A stretch of DNA of 64,000 nt. Source: a virus. The stretch's first letter is position 1. Each line of letters opens with the position of its first letter. The position numbers and the translations under genes were made by a program. The notes under the pieces are model-generated. The model saw nothing but the letters and a program-made list of their open reading frames with translations. It had not been told where the DNA came from and made no database searches. The stretch is taken from the IMG/VR virus record IMGVR_UViG_3300013004_000026, positions 62,001 to 126,000 of that record; one strand, written 5' to 3'. Positions 63,989-64,000 of the stretch are shown here, piece after piece.

Positions 63989-64000
63989 TTGACCGTTTTG
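63989..64000 (+). promoter_or_regulatory. early promoter -35 with palindrome, cut by window end
   Basis: Plus strand TTGACC (63989-63994) inside AAACGGTTGACCGTTT, the same palindrome as at 22461 and 24441. The -10 lies beyond the window. Confidence 0.6.

Overview
The window is a stretch of a large tailed-phage genome, most likely a T4-like myovirus from fresh or coastal water. The evidence is an adjacent rIIA/rIIB pair, T4-type late promoters (TATAAATA and close variants) in front of many genes, sigma70-type early promoters, very tight ATGA/TAATG gene overlaps, many tiny ORFs, fibre-like structural proteins, and N-termini resembling the T4 capsid-targeting sequence. Nearly all genes lie on the minus strand. 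A betaproteobacterial host is suggested by a betaproteobacterial-type PqqA peptide, a permuted two-piece tmRNA gene and a phasin-like protein. A methylotroph (Methylophilaceae) fits pqqA, but that is inference.

Layout. (1) 1-5545: early operon of small proteins, a GDSL-like protein, a KxDG-type DNA ligase, a SWIM zinc-finger protein and an LPD29-like protein. (2) 5566-8678: membrane metallopeptidase-like protein, an orphan PqqA precursor peptide, an SGNH hydrolase, AhpC/AhpD and an HNH-like protein. (3) 8700-13720: envelope genes (lipoprotein, two paralogous outer-membrane barrels, a GT4 glycosyltransferase, an LpxH-like phosphatase, a BPL_N-like amidotransferase). (4) 13735-14170: permuted tmRNA. 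(5) 14171-24540: early and middle genes under repeated sigma70 promoters, including a DNA methyltransferase, an AAA ATPase, rIIB and rIIA. (6) 24541-25914: an acyl-CoA/AMP ligase. (7) 25927-36473: one tightly overlapping late operon of ten genes. Most begin with a T4-like capsid-targeting N-terminus, and several are built from modules joined by a repeated acidic DDDDLFG linker that usually follows a T4-type prohead-protease site ([LI]-x-E).

(8) 36529-42440: ClpP, a SprT-like protein, lipoproteins and other small secreted proteins, a phasin and UvdE. (9) 42435-46155: a fibre-like protein, holin-like small membrane proteins and a hydrolase. (10) 46156-55048: a surface/signalling island with a PBP7-like endopeptidase, a CHASE2 cyclase, an autotransporter, a FecR-like protein, a curlin-like protein, CsgG and CsgF. 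(11) 55158-60937: exonuclease, ClpS, Hsp20, ribosomal protein bS21, ClpX and a large coiled-coil membrane protein. (12) 61009-64000: fibre proteins, a PD-(D/E)XK nuclease and an outward early promoter.

Working together: the phage carries its own translation-rescue and proteolysis set (tmRNA with a long non-standard tag, ClpX, ClpP, ClpS, bS21, Hsp20), a probable cargo of capsid-packaged proteins, envelope-remodelling genes, and metabolic genes (pqqA, acyl-CoA ligase, AhpC/AhpD). Stretches over 300 bases without a protein gene: only 13719-14170, which is the tmRNA. All family assignments were made by eye; no database search was run.
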